This document shows positions 36,057-36,126 of a DNA stretch of 36,126 nucleotides, one piece after another; position 1 is the stretch's first letter, and every line of letters begins with the position of its first letter. The notes beneath the pieces were generated by a model. It was not told the DNA's origin. It saw nothing but the letters and a program-made list of their open reading frames with translations, and did no database searches. This DNA comes from Candidatus Hydrogenedentes bacterium ADurb.Bin170 (lineage in GTDB: Bacteria > Hydrogenedentota > Hydrogenedentia > Hydrogenedentales > CAITNO01). The position numbers and the translations under genes were made by a program. The stretch is from NCBI GenBank assembly GCA_002070275.1, contig MWCY01000029.1, positions 1 through 36,126 of the forward strand. The letters are read 5' to 3'.

Positions 36057-36126
36057 CTACTGGATAATTTTAGTGACCACACCGGCGCCGACCGTACGAC
36101 CGCCTTCGCGGATGGCGAAGCGAAGT
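36057..36126 (-). CDS. tuf: Elongation factor Tu, C-terminal end (partial)
   Basis: Only the last 22 codons are in the window. They read LRFAIREGGRTVGAGVVTKI and then Ile-Gln-stop, the characteristic EF-Tu C-terminus in domain 3. The rest lies beyond the right edge. A tuf gene just before rpsJ is the standard str-S10 junction. Confidence 0.95.
   Translation of the reverse strand, partial: LRFAIREGGRTVGAGVVTKIIQ

Overview
The window looks like a chromosomal core region of a Gram-negative bacterium. It carries an ExbB/ExbD/TonB system, so an outer membrane is expected, and one secreted glycosidase-like protein. It also holds a nearly complete S10-spc-alpha ribosomal protein cluster. The cluster lacks rpsD, rpmD, rpmJ and adk at their usual places, as in several phyla including parts of the PVC group. 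A response regulator with its helix-turn-helix ahead of the receiver, and a GH29/GHL6-like enzyme of a kind common in Lentisphaerota, Verrucomicrobiota and Planctomycetota, point the same way. The phylum assignment is inference only. I see no phage, insertion sequence, CRISPR array, tRNA or rRNA.

Layout. At 249-3017 (+) lies pyruvate phosphate dikinase, ending at a clear terminator. Converging on it is a tightly packed seven-gene minus-strand operon (8623 down to 3132): argC, argJ, argB, exbB, exbD, a TonB-like protein and a small membrane zinc-ribbon protein. It starts from a near-consensus promoter placed back to back with the cysK promoter. cysK (8887-9816, +) is followed by about 530 bases with no gene but several inverted repeats. 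Next come an HTH-receiver response regulator (10348-10929) and a 1202-residue hybrid histidine kinase (11013-14621), separated by a terminator that overlaps a second promoter. A plus-strand NAD recycling cluster follows: Nudix hydrolase, nicotinamidase, nicotinate phosphoribosyltransferase and NAD synthetase (14756-19179). A secreted glycosidase-like gene (21244-19169, -) converges on it.

From 21409 to the right edge everything is on the minus strand and reads leftward: tuf (3' end only), rpsJ, rplC, rplD, rplW, rplB, rpsS, rplV, rpsC, rplP, rpmC, rpsQ, rplN, rplX, rplE, rpsN, rpsH, rplF, rplR, rpsE, rplO, secY, map, infA, rpsM, rpsK, rpoA, rplQ. It ends in a strong terminator at 21357-21385.

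How the genes work together. The arginine genes carry out three steps of the acetylated pathway, with ArgJ recycling the acetyl group, and share a transcript with an energy-transducing membrane complex. The NAD genes form a Preiss-Handler salvage route from nicotinamide to NAD. Its last enzyme appears to have lost the catalytic residues of its glutaminase domain. I found no clearly new multi-gene system. The most unusual items are that NadE, the arginine/TonB operon with its zinc-ribbon protein, and the promoter-terminator overlap and structured intergenic region around the response regulator.
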